A DNA stretch of 25,245 bases from RGDT01 sp964630925 (GTDB lineage: Bacteria; Planctomycetota; Planctomycetia; Gemmatales; Gemmataceae), in the NCBI GenBank assembly GCA_964630925.1, contig CAZVZK010000149.1:1-25245 (forward strand), given 5' to 3'. Shown piece by piece: positions 1 to 8,349 of the stretch (its first letter is position 1; the number at the start of each line of letters is the position of its first letter). Position numbers and translations under genes: made by a program. Below the pieces are notes generated by a model that worked only from the letters and a program-made list of their open reading frames with translations, had not been told where the DNA came from and did no database searches.

Positions 1-114
1 AAATTTTCGGAGCAGGGGGTTGCCTGGGGGGGTGCAATGCAATGCAATCCGCACCCCCCGGCCACGCCACACGCCCACTCCCGTCTCATTCCCACCCCCG
101 GCTGAACGGGAACG
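1..114 (-). repeat. Dispersed 3'-end repeat, copy 1 (cut by window edge)
   Basis: This is the first copy of a repeat also found at 4379-4522 and 22391-22540, with a degenerate copy at 20555-20662. Strand is given in the sense of the neighbouring gene. In that sense it reads a GGGAATGAGACGGGA block, then a GGCCACGCC-type block (seen here as its reverse complement), then ATTGCATTGCATTGCA and a C-run. The arms GGGGGGTGC (within 26-35) and GCACCCCCC (51-59) form a perfect 9-bp inverted repeat around the ATTGC units. The element ends about 4 nt from the stop codon of the minus-strand gene at 119-1213. The far end lies outside the window. Confidence 0.8.
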
Positions 115-118
115 GCGA

Positions 119-1213
119 TCAATCGAGGGGCGCCATGGCCTCCCGCTCGGAGGCGAGGTGCGGATCGACGATGCACGTCTTGGCGACATAGGCGCCGTAA
201 CTGGCCGCCGCGAACAGGGCGCAGAGGACGAGCCAGCTCCAGATGTTCTTGAACATCGAGAAGAGGGTGAGGACGATCTGGAGGACGAGGCCGGCGGCGA
301 CGACGGCCCCGCTGACGCGGATCAAGACGGCGAACATTTGCCCGTGCGGCTCGTCCATGCGTGCCAGCCACCAGAAGGCGATGTCCACCACCTGGGCGAT
401 GAGCGGTAGTGGCGCGAGTGGGAAGCGGATCCAGCCCGGCAACGGCGTCAGCGCGAGCAGGATGCCCGTCAGGCCGTAGAGCATGGCGAAGCCGAGGAGG
501 TGGACGTGGGTCGTCAGCGCCAGCTTCGCCAGAGACTTGCCCTTCGACTTCTCAGGGCTGATGTAGGGTGCGAGGTCCTCGTACTCATCGAGGGGGTACT
601 GCGAGCCGGGGCCGCCGACGTTCACGGAGTGACAGCGGACGCACCGGAGCTGAAGGATCGCGTTGATCTGGGCGTATCGGACGTCGTCCCGGACCTCGAC
701 CATGTCCTGGCCTATGACGAGGTCCTTGAGCGCCCCCTTCAGGGCGAAGCCGCTCTCGTATTGCTCCTTCGTCGCGCCGGCCTTCAGCCACGCGATGACG
801 GCCAGACGCTCCCCGTCCCGATCCTTCCAGATGGCCGAGGCGACCTTGGGGTCCTCCTGCCCCAGCCCCATCGCCTTCGCCTTCGCCTTGAGCAGCTTGG
901 TGGGGATCTGCCCCGCCCGGTGCCGCGTGAATGCCCCGCGCATGCTGCCGTCGCCGTTGAACGGCAGGACCGGGCTGGCCACGAGCAGGCGCTCGAGCTG
1001 GCTGGCCCTCGGCTGGCCAGGGCTGTACGCCCTCTTGACATCGTCCTCGGTCGGGAGGGCGTGGCCGGGGGTGGCCTCGGCGAAGTGGAGGTTCACGAGC
1101 GCCGAGATGTAGCCGATGCCGATGGAGAGGAGGAACGCGGTCACGGTCACCTTCGCCGACAGCGGCAGGTCGCGCAAGGACCAGGGGGTGGGGGGCGTGG
1201 CGGGCTCGGACAT
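119..1213 (-). CDS. Membrane protein with a single c-type heme motif
   Basis: A 364-residue protein with one membrane segment near residues 22-42, a hydrophilic domain of about 190 residues, and four further membrane segments around 234-256, 262-284, 294-316 and 324-344. Residues 191-195 are CVRCH, a canonical CXXCH heme c attachment motif, which implies export of the central domain and a monoheme cytochrome role. HVH at 236-238 opens the second membrane segment and could be a further metal or heme ligand (inference). The start at 1213 has a GGAGG ribosome site 8 nt upstream, inside a small GGAGG/CCTCC inverted repeat. The gene starts 30 nt after the DHH phosphoesterase gene, so the two probably share a transcript. 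Electron transfer partners are not visible here. I recall planctomycete homologues carrying an 'elongation factor-1 alpha' label, which nothing in this sequence supports. Confidence 0.8.
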   Translation of the reverse strand: MSEPATPPTPWSLRDLPLSAKVTVTAFLLSIGIGYISALVNLHFAEATPGHALPTEDDVKRAYSPGQPRASQLERLLVASPVLPFNGDGSMRGAFTRHRAGQIPTKLLKAKAKAMGLGQEDPKVASAIWKDRDGERLAVIAWLKAGATKEQYESGFALKGALKDLVIGQDMVEVRDDVRYAQINAILQLRCVRCHSVNVGGPGSQYPLDEYEDLAPYISPEKSKGKSLAKLALTTHVHLLGFAMLYGLTGILLALTPLPGWIRFPLAPLPLIAQVVDIAFWWLARMDEPHGQMFAVLIRVSGAVVAAGLVLQIVLTLFSMFKNIWSWLVLCALFAAASYGAYVAKTCIVDPHLASEREAMAPLD

Positions 1214-1243
1214 GGGAGGTGCCTCCGGCGAACGAACGTGGGG

Positions 1244-2227
1244 TCAGGTGGGGTTGGCGTCCAGAGCGGCCCCCACTGCCGCCAGGATGCGTTCGTGGGC
1301 CTCGTCTACCGTCCCGTCGATCGTCGCCCCGGCCGCGAGCCGGTGGCCGCCCCCGCCGAACCGCTCGGCGATGGACGCCACGTCCAGCTCCTTCGCGCGG
1401 AAGCTCACCTTGATCCCGCCGCGTGGCTGCTCGAGGAACAGCAGCCCGACCTCGGCGCCTTTCACCGAGCGCGTGTAGTTGACCAGATCCTCGCTGTCCT
1501 GGGGCGTCGCGCCGCTCGTCTCGTAGTCGCTGGCCAGCAGCGTCGTGTAGCACGTCCGCCCGCCGTGGGCCGTCTTCAGCCGGCCCAGCACCAGGCCCGA
1601 GAGCAGCAGCCGGGCGAGCGTGTTCTGCTCGAACAGCCTGTCGTAGGCGGAGGTCGGCCTGGCCCCGTGCCGCGTGAGCGTGGCGGCCAGCTCGTAAGTC
1701 GCCGGGGTGGTGTTGGGGTGACGGAACCAGCCGGTGTCCATCGCCAGGGCGACGAACAGGCAGTGCGCCTCCGCGGGCGTCGGCGTCAGGCCCAGCGCCG
1801 TGATCGCCTCGTGCACCAGCCGGCCCGCCGCCTCCGCCGAGGTGTCGACGAATCGCACCGCCCCGAGGTCATCCTGGGTGACGTGGTGGTCGATGACCGC
1901 CTTTGCGGCGGGGAGCCTGCGCATGACCGCGCCGAAGTCGCCGAGCTGGCCCCAGGTGCCGGTATCGACGACGATGACGGCGTCGCGCCCGGTGAAGCTG
2001 TCCTCGGGGGAGAGGCGCTTGACGTGCTTCTCCGGGTCGAGGAAGTCGTAGCGCGGCGGGATCATGCTGGCGACGGTCTGCTTGACGTCCTTGCCGAGGC
2101 GGCGGAGGGCGCCGCCGAGGGCGAGGATGGAGCCGAGGGCGTCGCCGTCGGGGCGGACGTGAGTCGTCAGCACGAAGCGCTCGTGTTGGCGGACCATCTC
2201 GACGAAGGGGGACCAGTTGATCGTCAT
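1244..2227 (-). CDS. DHH family phosphoesterase (NrnA-like oligoribonuclease/pAp phosphatase)
   Basis: A 327-residue protein of the usual NrnA length. The N-terminal DHH domain has HVRPDGDALGS (residues 23-33; metal ligands H23, D27, D29), VVDTG (D88) and the signature DHH at 113-115. The C-terminal DHHA1 domain carries GGGGH at 291-295, which binds substrate. The family degrades 2-5 nt RNA and often dephosphorylates 3'-phosphoadenosine 5'-phosphate in the cytoplasm; which activity dominates cannot be told from sequence. I place the start at 2227 (MTINWSP). A longer in-frame start at 2236 uses the ATG inside a TATAATG element, and further upstream extension runs into non-coding sequence. If that element is the -10, the mRNA would be leaderless or nearly so. 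It is the first gene of a likely two-gene unit with the heme c membrane protein. Confidence 0.88.
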   Translation of the reverse strand: MTINWSPFVEMVRQHERFVLTTHVRPDGDALGSILALGGALRRLGKDVKQTVASMIPPRYDFLDPEKHVKRLSPEDSFTGRDAVIVVDTGTWGQLGDFGAVMRRLPAAKAVIDHHVTQDDLGAVRFVDTSAEAAGRLVHEAITALGLTPTPAEAHCLFVALAMDTGWFRHPNTTPATYELAATLTRHGARPTSAYDRLFEQNTLARLLLSGLVLGRLKTAHGGRTCYTTLLASDYETSGATPQDSEDLVNYTRSVKGAEVGLLFLEQPRGGIKVSFRAKELDVASIAERFGGGGHRLAAGATIDGTVDEAHERILAAVGAALDANPT

Positions 2228-2233
2228 GAGGGG

Positions 2234-2240
2234 CATTATA
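2234..2240 (-). promoter_or_regulatory. Candidate -10 element TATAATG for the DHH gene
   Basis: The minus strand reads CGCGTATAATGCCCCTCATG, with the last ATG being the chosen start at 2227. TATAAT is a perfect -10 hexamer in GC-rich surroundings. No convincing -35 lies 17 nt upstream. Transcription would begin about at the start codon, suggesting a leaderless message. Confidence 0.5.
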
Positions 2241-2319
2241 CGCGAATCCGGCCACCTCCGCCCCTGGTGATTTTCACTGGGCGGGACCGGAAGTGTGCGG
2301 GGCTGTCCTGCCGATCGGG

Positions 2320-2448
2320 TTGGCACGCTTGGCACCCTTGATTGGCACCCTTGCGAGGAAAAGGAGGCATCGTCATCGGAAGGGCGGTGCCGGCATCCAT
2401 TCCGGGGCCTCGCTGGCACCCTTGGCATTCTTGGCACCATTGGCTCCC
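2320..2448. repeat. Two clusters of a 9-bp TTGGCACCC-type repeat
   Basis: Cluster A holds TTGGCACGC and TTGGCACCC back to back (2320-2337) and another TTGGCACCC at 2342-2350. Cluster B is four contiguous units at 2413-2448: CTGGCACCC, TTGGCATTC, TTGGCACCA, TTGGCTCCC. About 60 nt of unrelated sequence separates them. The stretch 2241-2455 holds no gene; it lies between the promoter of the DHH gene and the 3' end of the small membrane protein, whose stop is at 2456. Confidence 0.75.
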
Positions 2449-2455
2449 TTGCCGA

Positions 2456-2899
2456 CTACGGCCTCACCTCGCCGCCGGAGCGGAACCGCCCCGTCTTCTC
2501 GTCGAGGAACAGGAACACGAACCCCGCCGCGCCGCCGACCAACGCCCCGCCGATCAGCCCGAAGCTGGACCACCTCCCGAGCCACCACAGGCGGTCGTCC
2601 CAGGTCGCCACGGGCAGACGCGCCGCCGCGTACGCCATGAACACCGCCCACCCGAACGCCGCCCCGGCCACCACACGCCAGCCGCGCACGGCGCCGGCGG
2701 CGTAGCCGACGGCCCCCAGGCCGCCCGCGTACACCAGCAGCGACTCGGCCCAGGTGGCGCGTTCCAGGGCGGAGCCGGCGGCGTCCCACGTCCGCACGAA
2801 CCCGCCCAGGACGAAGGCGCAGCCCAGCCCCGCGAGCAGGCCGATCACCATCCCGTCCATGCCCCAGGCGTAGCGGGGCCGCTCCGGCTCGTCTGGCAT
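2456..2899 (-). CDS. Small four-helix membrane protein, function unknown
   Basis: A 147-residue, very hydrophobic protein with four likely membrane segments (about residues 17-37, 50-70, 72-92 and 112-132) rich in Gly and Ala, a short charged N-terminus and a Gly/Arg-rich C-terminal tail. I recognise no family motif. The ATG at 2899 lies only 7 nt beyond the stop of the DUF1501 gene, so it is almost certainly co-transcribed with it and perhaps translationally coupled. Its GC-rich third-codon usage matches the neighbours. It may be a membrane partner of the DUF1501 protein, but that is inference from position alone. Confidence 0.65.
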   Translation of the reverse strand: MPDEPERPRYAWGMDGMVIGLLAGLGCAFVLGGFVRTWDAAGSALERATWAESLLVYAGGLGAVGYAAGAVRGWRVVAGAAFGWAVFMAYAAARLPVATWDDRLWWLGRWSSFGLIGGALVGGAAGFVFLFLDEKTGRFRSGGEVRP

Positions 2900-2906
2900 G
2901 CTTGCC

Positions 2907-4271
2907 TCAGAACAGCTCCTCGATCACACCCGCGCCCGGCTGGGCGATGTTCAGCGTCTGCGCCTGCTCACTCGTCACGCCGATGGCCTGATGCACCGTG
3001 GCGATCAGGTCCGCCGGCGACAGCGGGCGCTCGCGAGGGCGCTCCGCCCTGGCGTCGCTCGCGCCCACCACGCGGCCGCCCCGCACCCCGCCGCCCGCCA
3101 CCAACGCGCAGTAGCAATGCTCCCAGTGATCGCGGCCCGCCTTGTCGTTGATCTTCGGCGCTCGCCCGAACTCGCCTGCCGCCACGACGAGGGTCGTCTT
3201 GAGGAGGCCGCGTTCGTCGAGATCCTCGAGGAGGGCCGAGAACGTGTGGTCGAGCCAGGGGGCGTGGCGGTCCTGCATGATCTGGAAGTTACGGTAGTGG
3301 TGGTCCCAGCCGCCGTCGCCGGAGTCCTCCTCCGCCTCGACGTGGTCGCTCCAGTTGACCTGCACGAACGGGACGCCGGACTCGATCAGCCGACGGCCCA
3401 GAAGGCACGACTGCCCGAACCGCGTCAGGCCGTACCGCTCCTTGACGGCGTCCTTCTCCTTCGACACGTCGAAGGCCCGGTTCGCCTCGGGCGACGTGAG
3501 CATGGCGAACGCCTGCTTGCGGTAGTCGTCGAGCCGCAGGTCCTCCGCCCGCCGCGCCACCTTCCCCAGGGCCGACAGCAGCTTGACGCGGTCCCCCAGG
3601 CGTTCGGGTGTGAGGTCGGGCGGCAGCTGCAGCGCCGGGACCTTTGTCCCCTCCTCGGGGTCGTGGATGAGGCGGAACGGGTCGTACAGCCCGCCGAGCG
3701 CCCCGCCGCCCTCGCCGACGATGGCCTTCTTCCCCTGGTGCAGCCTCCCGCCGACGACCAGGAACGGCGGGACCTTGCCGGAGAAGCCCTTCACCTTTGC
3801 CACGGTGCTGCCGATGGTGGGCCGCGCGGCGCCCTCCTTGGGCTTGCCGTCGAGGCCGACGCCGCCGGCGATGCTGCCGGTCAGGCCGATGGTGCCGGCG
3901 ACGCCGTGGTCGTTCGACCCGGTGCGCAGGGTGCGCAGGACGCTGAACTTGTGCGAGAGCGCCGCCAGCTTCGGGAACAGGTCGGTGAAGCGGAGGCCGG
4001 GCGTGCGTGTGGGGATGGTGGAGAACGGGCCGCGGTACTCGGCCTGGGCGGCCGGCTTGGGGTCGAAGGTGTCGAGCTGCGAGGGGCCGCCCCACAGCCA
4101 GACGAGCAACACCTGCTTCGCCGTGGCGGACGGCCCGACGGACGCGGCGGCGCGCTGCCGCAGGAACCAGGGCAGCGACAGGCCGAGGGCCGTGCAGGCG
4201 CCGGCCTGGAGCAGCTCGCGGCGCGAGGGGCCGCGGCAGTCACGCGAACGGTGCTGTCCGACGAGCAGCAT
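2907..4271 (-). CDS. DUF1501 family protein, Tat-exported
   Basis: A 454-residue protein, normal for DUF1501, a planctomycete-expanded family with an alkaline phosphatase/sulfatase-like fold and no firmly assigned reaction. The N-terminus carries SRRELLQAG (about residues 16-24) followed by a hydrophobic stretch, a twin-arginine signal, so the protein is folded before export. Family-typical segments include WLWGGPSQLDTFDPKP, PGLRFTDLFPKLA and the C-terminal GEFGRAPKIN and GRDHWEHCY. The reading frame is open to 4469, but residues upstream of 4271 would be encoded by the dispersed repeat, so I start at MLLVGQH. DUF1501 genes commonly sit beside a DUF1549/DUF1553 cytochrome-type gene; none is present here. 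The only close partner is the small membrane protein 7 nt downstream. Confidence 0.9.
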   Translation of the reverse strand: MLLVGQHRSRDCRGPSRRELLQAGACTALGLSLPWFLRQRAAASVGPSATAKQVLLVWLWGGPSQLDTFDPKPAAQAEYRGPFSTIPTRTPGLRFTDLFPKLAALSHKFSVLRTLRTGSNDHGVAGTIGLTGSIAGGVGLDGKPKEGAARPTIGSTVAKVKGFSGKVPPFLVVGGRLHQGKKAIVGEGGGALGGLYDPFRLIHDPEEGTKVPALQLPPDLTPERLGDRVKLLSALGKVARRAEDLRLDDYRKQAFAMLTSPEANRAFDVSKEKDAVKERYGLTRFGQSCLLGRRLIESGVPFVQVNWSDHVEAEEDSGDGGWDHHYRNFQIMQDRHAPWLDHTFSALLEDLDERGLLKTTLVVAAGEFGRAPKINDKAGRDHWEHCYCALVAGGGVRGGRVVGASDARAERPRERPLSPADLIATVHQAIGVTSEQAQTLNIAQPGAGVIEELF

Positions 4272-4378
4272 GAGCGGCCCCGTGGGAGGTTGAGATTCTC
4301 GGGCGTAACCGATCACCGGACTTCTGGAGTTAGACAAAAGCAGACGGCGTGGGCGGCCCAGGCGCTGGTGGTGGCGGT

Positions 4379-4522
4379 CTGACCACTTACCCTGAAACGC
4401 AAATTCAGCCAGGGATTTGCGTTGCAGGGGGGTGCCTGGGGGGGTGCAATGCAATGCAATTCGCCCCACCTGGCCATACCCCGTGTCTCATTCCGTCCTA
4501 TTCCACTCCCGGGTCCACGGTA
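4379..4522 (-). repeat. Dispersed 3'-end repeat, copy 2 (complete)
   Basis: Aligns over its whole length with the copy at 22391-22540. At one end both have CTGACCAC. Both then have a TTGCGTTGC block, a G-run, GCAATGCAATGCAA, a GGCCA block and GTCTCATTCC. In the sense of the neighbouring gene it begins about 31 nt after the stop of the PQQ remnant (4554). On the minus strand part of it is open in frame with the DUF1501 gene, which makes a false N-terminal extension. Confidence 0.8.
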
Positions 4523-4553
4523 ACTCTCAGACTATCATATCACCCTTGGCCGG

Positions 4554-4826
4554 TCATTTCTTCACCGCGATGCACCAGATGTACGAGCGGCCCTTGATGA
4601 AGATGGGTCCGCCGGGGACGGCGGGCGTGGAGAACGGGTCGCCCTCGCCCAGCACGCCGGACCCCAGGACGTCCTTGCCCGTCTTCGCGGCCCACTCCAG
4701 AGGCAGGCCCTTCTCGTCGCGGTGGCCCTGGCCCGTGGGGCCGCGCCAGCACGGCCAGTCGCCGGCCCGCGCGGTACCGGCGGCGAGGAGGAGCACGGCG
4801 AGGAGGACGGCGGAGGCGCGTCTCAT
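4554..4826 (-). CDS. Miniature PQQ beta-propeller remnant: signal peptide plus first and last strands
   Basis: A 90-residue intact reading frame. Residues 1-21 are a clear Sec signal peptide ending at AGTARA. Residues 22-45 (GDWPCWRGPTGQG, then EKGLPLEW) match the N-terminus of the full PQQ protein at 19298-20512 (GDWPQFRGPGGSG, EKGLPTVW). Residues from about 55 (PFSTPAVPGGPIFIKG, then WCIAVKK) match the extreme C-terminus of that protein (RFQATPAVANGRIYLRS, then FCVGKK). The roughly 300 residues of propeller blades in between are missing. It therefore looks like an in-frame internal deletion and cannot form a propeller. It follows the TPR-CHAT gene by 75 nt on the same strand. It may be a decaying gene or a short exported protein; I favour remnant. 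Confidence 0.65.
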   Translation of the reverse strand: MRRASAVLLAVLLLAAGTARAGDWPCWRGPTGQGHRDEKGLPLEWAAKTGKDVLGSGVLGEGDPFSTPAVPGGPIFIKGRSYIWCIAVKK

Positions 4827-4901
4827 GATTCGGACCTCGGAGGCGGGAGGCGGCGTGGGTGGGAGGGGCGTGCCGCGGGGTCTTCGAACCGCGGGACGGC
4901 C

Positions 4902-7900
4902 TCAACGCCAATCGCCGGAGAGCACGAAGGCGGCCCAGTAGTACGGCGGCACAGGCTTGCCTCCATCGAACTTCCCGGCGTCCTTGCCGATGCCGCGTCT
5001 GCTGCCTTCCTTGAGCATGGATAGCTGGGCCTGGCGCAGGGCCTCGGCGCGTGAGACGACGCTGTCGGGGTCCCAGGCGATGCGGTAGAAATCGCTCATC
5101 AGCATCTGCGTGGCGCGGTCGTCGACGGCCCACAGCGACGCGATCACCGTCCGCGCCCCCGCCACGGCGAAGGCGCGTTGCAGGCCGAGCAACCCCTCGC
5201 CCCGCTCCGGCTTGCCCAGGCCGGTGTAGCAGGCGCTCAGCACCACCAGCTCCAGCTTCGGCAGCGCCATCTCCGAGACCTCGAGCGCCGTGAGGGTGCC
5301 GTCCTCCTCGCCCGGCTTCGGCTCCCGATTCGCCCCCGCTAGCGCCAGGCCCGACAGCAGCAGCGGGTGCAGGCCGAGCAACGCCTCGCGCGGCCCCTCC
5401 CCGGGCTCCGGGGCGAAGAAGCCGTGCGTGGCGATGTGCGCGTAACGCACCCGCGCCAGCGCCTCGCGCACCGCCTTCTTCGTCGCCTCACCCTTGCTCA
5501 GGTCGATGACCGACGCCCCGCGGAAGAGGCGATGGAATGCCTTCGAGACGGCGGCGGCCTCCGCGAAGGTGCCGGGCAGCCTCTCCCAGGACCGTTTCAG
5601 GCCGGCCGGGGCCGTCCGGCTGTCGTCCGCCCTCTTGCCCGGCTCCCCCGCCTTGTCGTAATCCACATCCCCGACGGCCAGCAGCGACGGCTTCAGGCGG
5701 ACGGCCCTGTCCACGGGCCTGAGCATCTCGGGGAGCATCTGCGGCACCGGCACCGTGGCGACGGCCAGGTCCTCGATCAGGTACGCCCCGCGCCTCCTGC
5801 CCGGCAGGGCCGCGAACGGCACCGCATCCAGCGGCCTGTCCGGCGAGACGAGGGCCACCGCCGCCCCCTCCAGATGCTTCTCCACCGGCGCCCAGATCAT
5901 CCGCTTCAGGGCGAGGCCCGTCTCCTGGCCGCCCTCCTGGCGCAGCAGGGCAGCCCGCCAGCGGCCCACGGCCTCCGCGACGTTCCGGGCCGGGCCGAGA
6001 TCGATGCGGACGGGGGGCCTGCCCTTGCGGCTCACGAAGGCGGCCAGGTGGCGCTCCCAGCGTGCCTCGGCGTCCTTCCGTGCGGGGCCGTGCCGCCAGT
6101 AGGCGAGGTAATCGACGAGGACGGCCCCTTCGGGCAGGGCGTCGGCCAGGGCGCGGGGCGTGAGGGCGTCGGCCTCGAACGCGGCCCGGGCACTGGCCGA
6201 CTGACCTGACAGACGGATTTGTAAGCGTTCCTGCTCGCCCGTGAGGCGGTCCAGCTCCGCGCCGGAAGGACGCGCCGAGGTTGAAAGGGCGGCGATCTGC
6301 CGGGCGACCTCCTGGAGCCGCCCGGCGGCCTCGCGCGTCTCGGGGTCGTCGGAGAGTGCGGAGAAGAGGCGGCGCTGGCGCTGGCGGAGGAGGATCGCCC
6401 CCTTCCAGGCCAGCGCGTGCCCGTGGCATACCGCGTCGTTGAAAGACAGCCGCAGGCCGAGCCTGTACGACATGTCACGGGCGGCCATGAGCTGCTGGCG
6501 CTCGGACTGCACCGCCGCGATGTCGCGCAGGAGGGTCAGGGCGAGCCGTGCTCCTTCCTCCGCGAGGGGCAGGGCGGCCCCCTTGTCCCCCCGGCCGAAT
6601 TGAAGGACGGCGAGGTTGTTCAGCGTGAGGGCGTAGTGCTGGTGTCTGCGGCCCAGCACCTCGGCCCGGAGGGCGAGCGCCTCCTGGTAGTGCTTCACGG
6701 CGTCCTCGTGGGCGCCGCGTTTGGCGAGCACGCCGGCCAGGTTGTGCAGGCTGAGCACGGAGCGGGGGTGCCTCTCGCCCAGCAGATCCCGGTGCAGGGC
6801 GAGGGCCTGTTTGAAGAGCGGCAGGGCGGCCTCGTGGTCGCCCATGTCTGAGTGCAACTGGGCCAGGTTGTTCAGGGCGACGACATACCCGGGGCGGCGC
6901 TCCCCGCGCAGCGTCTTCTCCAGCTCCAGCGCCCGCTTGAGCAGGGGCAGCGCCGCCTCGCGGTCCTTCATCCTGGCGTACAGGTCGCCCAGGTTGATCA
7001 GGCTGGCGGCGAAGGTGGGGTGCTTCTCACCCAGGGCGGCGCGGTTCACCTTCAGGGCGTGTTGGTACACGGGCAGCGCCGCGCCGTAATCCCCCATCTC
7101 GGCGTACACCAGGCCGATGTTATTCAGGACCAGGGCGTACGAGGGGTGCCTGTCCCCCTTGAGGACGCGGATCAGCTCCAGGGCCTGCTGGTAGAGGGGG
7201 AGGGCGGCCTTGTGGTCCCCGAGGGAGAAGTGGGCCGCCCCGAGGTTCTGTAACTGGGTGGCGTAGGAGGGGTGCTGCTTCCCGTGGACCAACGCGGTCA
7301 GGGAGAGCGCCCGCCTGTACAGCGGCAGGGCCGCCCTGGCATCACCCATGCTCGCGAGGGCGTGGGCCAGATTGTTCAGGCTGGCCACATGGTCGGCGGA
7401 CCACTCGCCACGCAGCCGCCTGTCCAGCTCGACGGCCCGCCGGGCGAGGGGGAGAGCGGACCGGAAATCACCGACGGCGCTGAGGTAGAGGACAAGGGCG
7501 TTGAGGCTGTCGGCGTACTGCTTGTGCTCCTCGCCGAGCGCCTCCTTGCGGATCGCCAGGGCCTGGCGGGCGAGCGGGAGGGCCGTCTTGTGGTCGCCGA
7601 GGGCGGCGTGCAGGGCGGCGTGGGACGCGAGGGCGGAGGCGTGCCTGGGGTGCCGCGCGCCGAACACCGCCTCGTTGAGGTCGAGGCCGCGGCTGGCCAG
7701 CTCCAGCCTCTTTTTCCCGTCCCCGGCAACCCCGTACAGGCGGGCCAGGTCATGCAGGGACGTGACGTATCCGGGGCTCTTCTCCCCCTCCGCCCACTTC
7801 CGCAGCTCCAGCGCCTGGTGGAGCAGGGGGATCGCCTCGTGGGGCCGGCTCGCGGCCCGCGCCGCCCGCCCCTCCAGGGCGGCCGCCTTGTCCAGGGCCT

Positions 7901-8315
7901 TCTGCAGCTCCGGCGGCCGGGCCGCGCGTGCCAGCGTCACCTGCCTGTTGAGGCGCATGTTGACCGCCCGCCAGTTGTCCTCGCCCCAGAGGCGGGCGAG
8001 GATGCGGTGCGTCCGCCCGTAGTGGGCGGCGGCCTCCGGCAAGCGGCCACGTTCGCGCTCCCACTGCGCCAGCCAGCTCGACACGTTGGCGGCCTCCCAC
8101 GAGTACTCCCCGTAGGCCCGTGTGGCCGCCTGGAACACCCCCTCCGCCCCGGCGAGGGCCTCGGCCTTCTTGCCGGCGGCCCAGTCCCGCGCCGCCTGTT
8201 TCATGAGGGCGTGCTGCCGGTGTCGTTCCTTCGCCTGCTCTTCGCTCAATGGCGCCCGAGGCGCGGCGCCCCACGCCGCGCCCGCCATCAAGGCCAGCAG
8301 CAATGCCGCGCGCAT
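4902..8315 (-). CDS. Exported TPR-CHAT putative caspase-like protease, long paralogue
   Basis: A 1137-residue protein. Residues 1-18 form a signal peptide (ending GAAWGA). A degenerate helical region is followed by ten contiguous 42-residue TPR units from about residue 183 to 603, each with a YAxxLNNLA-like helix and a GDxxxALPLxxxAL helix. A coiled-coil-like linker leads to the C-terminal CHAT domain. The predicted His-Cys dyad is intact: H964 in YAHIATHGFF and C1029 in LVVLSACYTGLG, followed by GEGLLGLQRAF and a terminal PYYWAAFVLSGDW. CHAT domains are clan CD (caspase-like) peptidases, and the TPRs presumably bind a partner or ligand that controls cleavage. It is a tandem duplicate of the gene at 8394-11270. 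Between the two lie 78 nt with a TAACATG element, so it may have its own promoter. No CRISPR or gasdermin gene is nearby. Confidence 0.9.
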   Translation of the reverse strand: MRAALLLALMAGAAWGAAPRAPLSEEQAKERHRQHALMKQAARDWAAGKKAEALAGAEGVFQAATRAYGEYSWEAANVSSWLAQWERERGRLPEAAAHYGRTHRILARLWGEDNWRAVNMRLNRQVTLARAARPPELQKALDKAAALEGRAARAASRPHEAIPLLHQALELRKWAEGEKSPGYVTSLHDLARLYGVAGDGKKRLELASRGLDLNEAVFGARHPRHASALASHAALHAALGDHKTALPLARQALAIRKEALGEEHKQYADSLNALVLYLSAVGDFRSALPLARRAVELDRRLRGEWSADHVASLNNLAHALASMGDARAALPLYRRALSLTALVHGKQHPSYATQLQNLGAAHFSLGDHKAALPLYQQALELIRVLKGDRHPSYALVLNNIGLVYAEMGDYGAALPVYQHALKVNRAALGEKHPTFAASLINLGDLYARMKDREAALPLLKRALELEKTLRGERRPGYVVALNNLAQLHSDMGDHEAALPLFKQALALHRDLLGERHPRSVLSLHNLAGVLAKRGAHEDAVKHYQEALALRAEVLGRRHQHYALTLNNLAVLQFGRGDKGAALPLAEEGARLALTLLRDIAAVQSERQQLMAARDMSYRLGLRLSFNDAVCHGHALAWKGAILLRQRQRRLFSALSDDPETREAAGRLQEVARQIAALSTSARPSGAELDRLTGEQERLQIRLSGQSASARAAFEADALTPRALADALPEGAVLVDYLAYWRHGPARKDAEARWERHLAAFVSRKGRPPVRIDLGPARNVAEAVGRWRAALLRQEGGQETGLALKRMIWAPVEKHLEGAAVALVSPDRPLDAVPFAALPGRRRGAYLIEDLAVATVPVPQMLPEMLRPVDRAVRLKPSLLAVGDVDYDKAGEPGKRADDSRTAPAGLKRSWERLPGTFAEAAAVSKAFHRLFRGASVIDLSKGEATKKAVREALARVRYAHIATHGFFAPEPGEGPREALLGLHPLLLSGLALAGANREPKPGEEDGTLTALEVSEMALPKLELVVLSACYTGLGKPERGEGLLGLQRAFAVAGARTVIASLWAVDDRATQMLMSDFYRIAWDPDSVVSRAEALRQAQLSMLKEGSRRGIGKDAGKFDGGKPVPPYYWAAFVLSGDWR

Positions 8316-8349
8316 GGCCGACCCCCTCCCCTCGGGCGAGCCTCACTGT

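Noticed and set aside
500..2341. A 613-codon open frame on the plus strand
   Set aside because: Antisense shadow of the DHH phosphoesterase and heme c membrane protein genes.
4272..4469. N-terminal extension of the DUF1501 protein
   Set aside because: The added codons read through the dispersed repeat and would put the twin-arginine signal over 80 residues from the N-terminus.
6507..7769. Regular 126-bp repeats that could suggest a CRISPR-like or satellite array
   Set aside because: They are the coding repeats of ten 42-residue TPR units with diverged sequence and no spacers.
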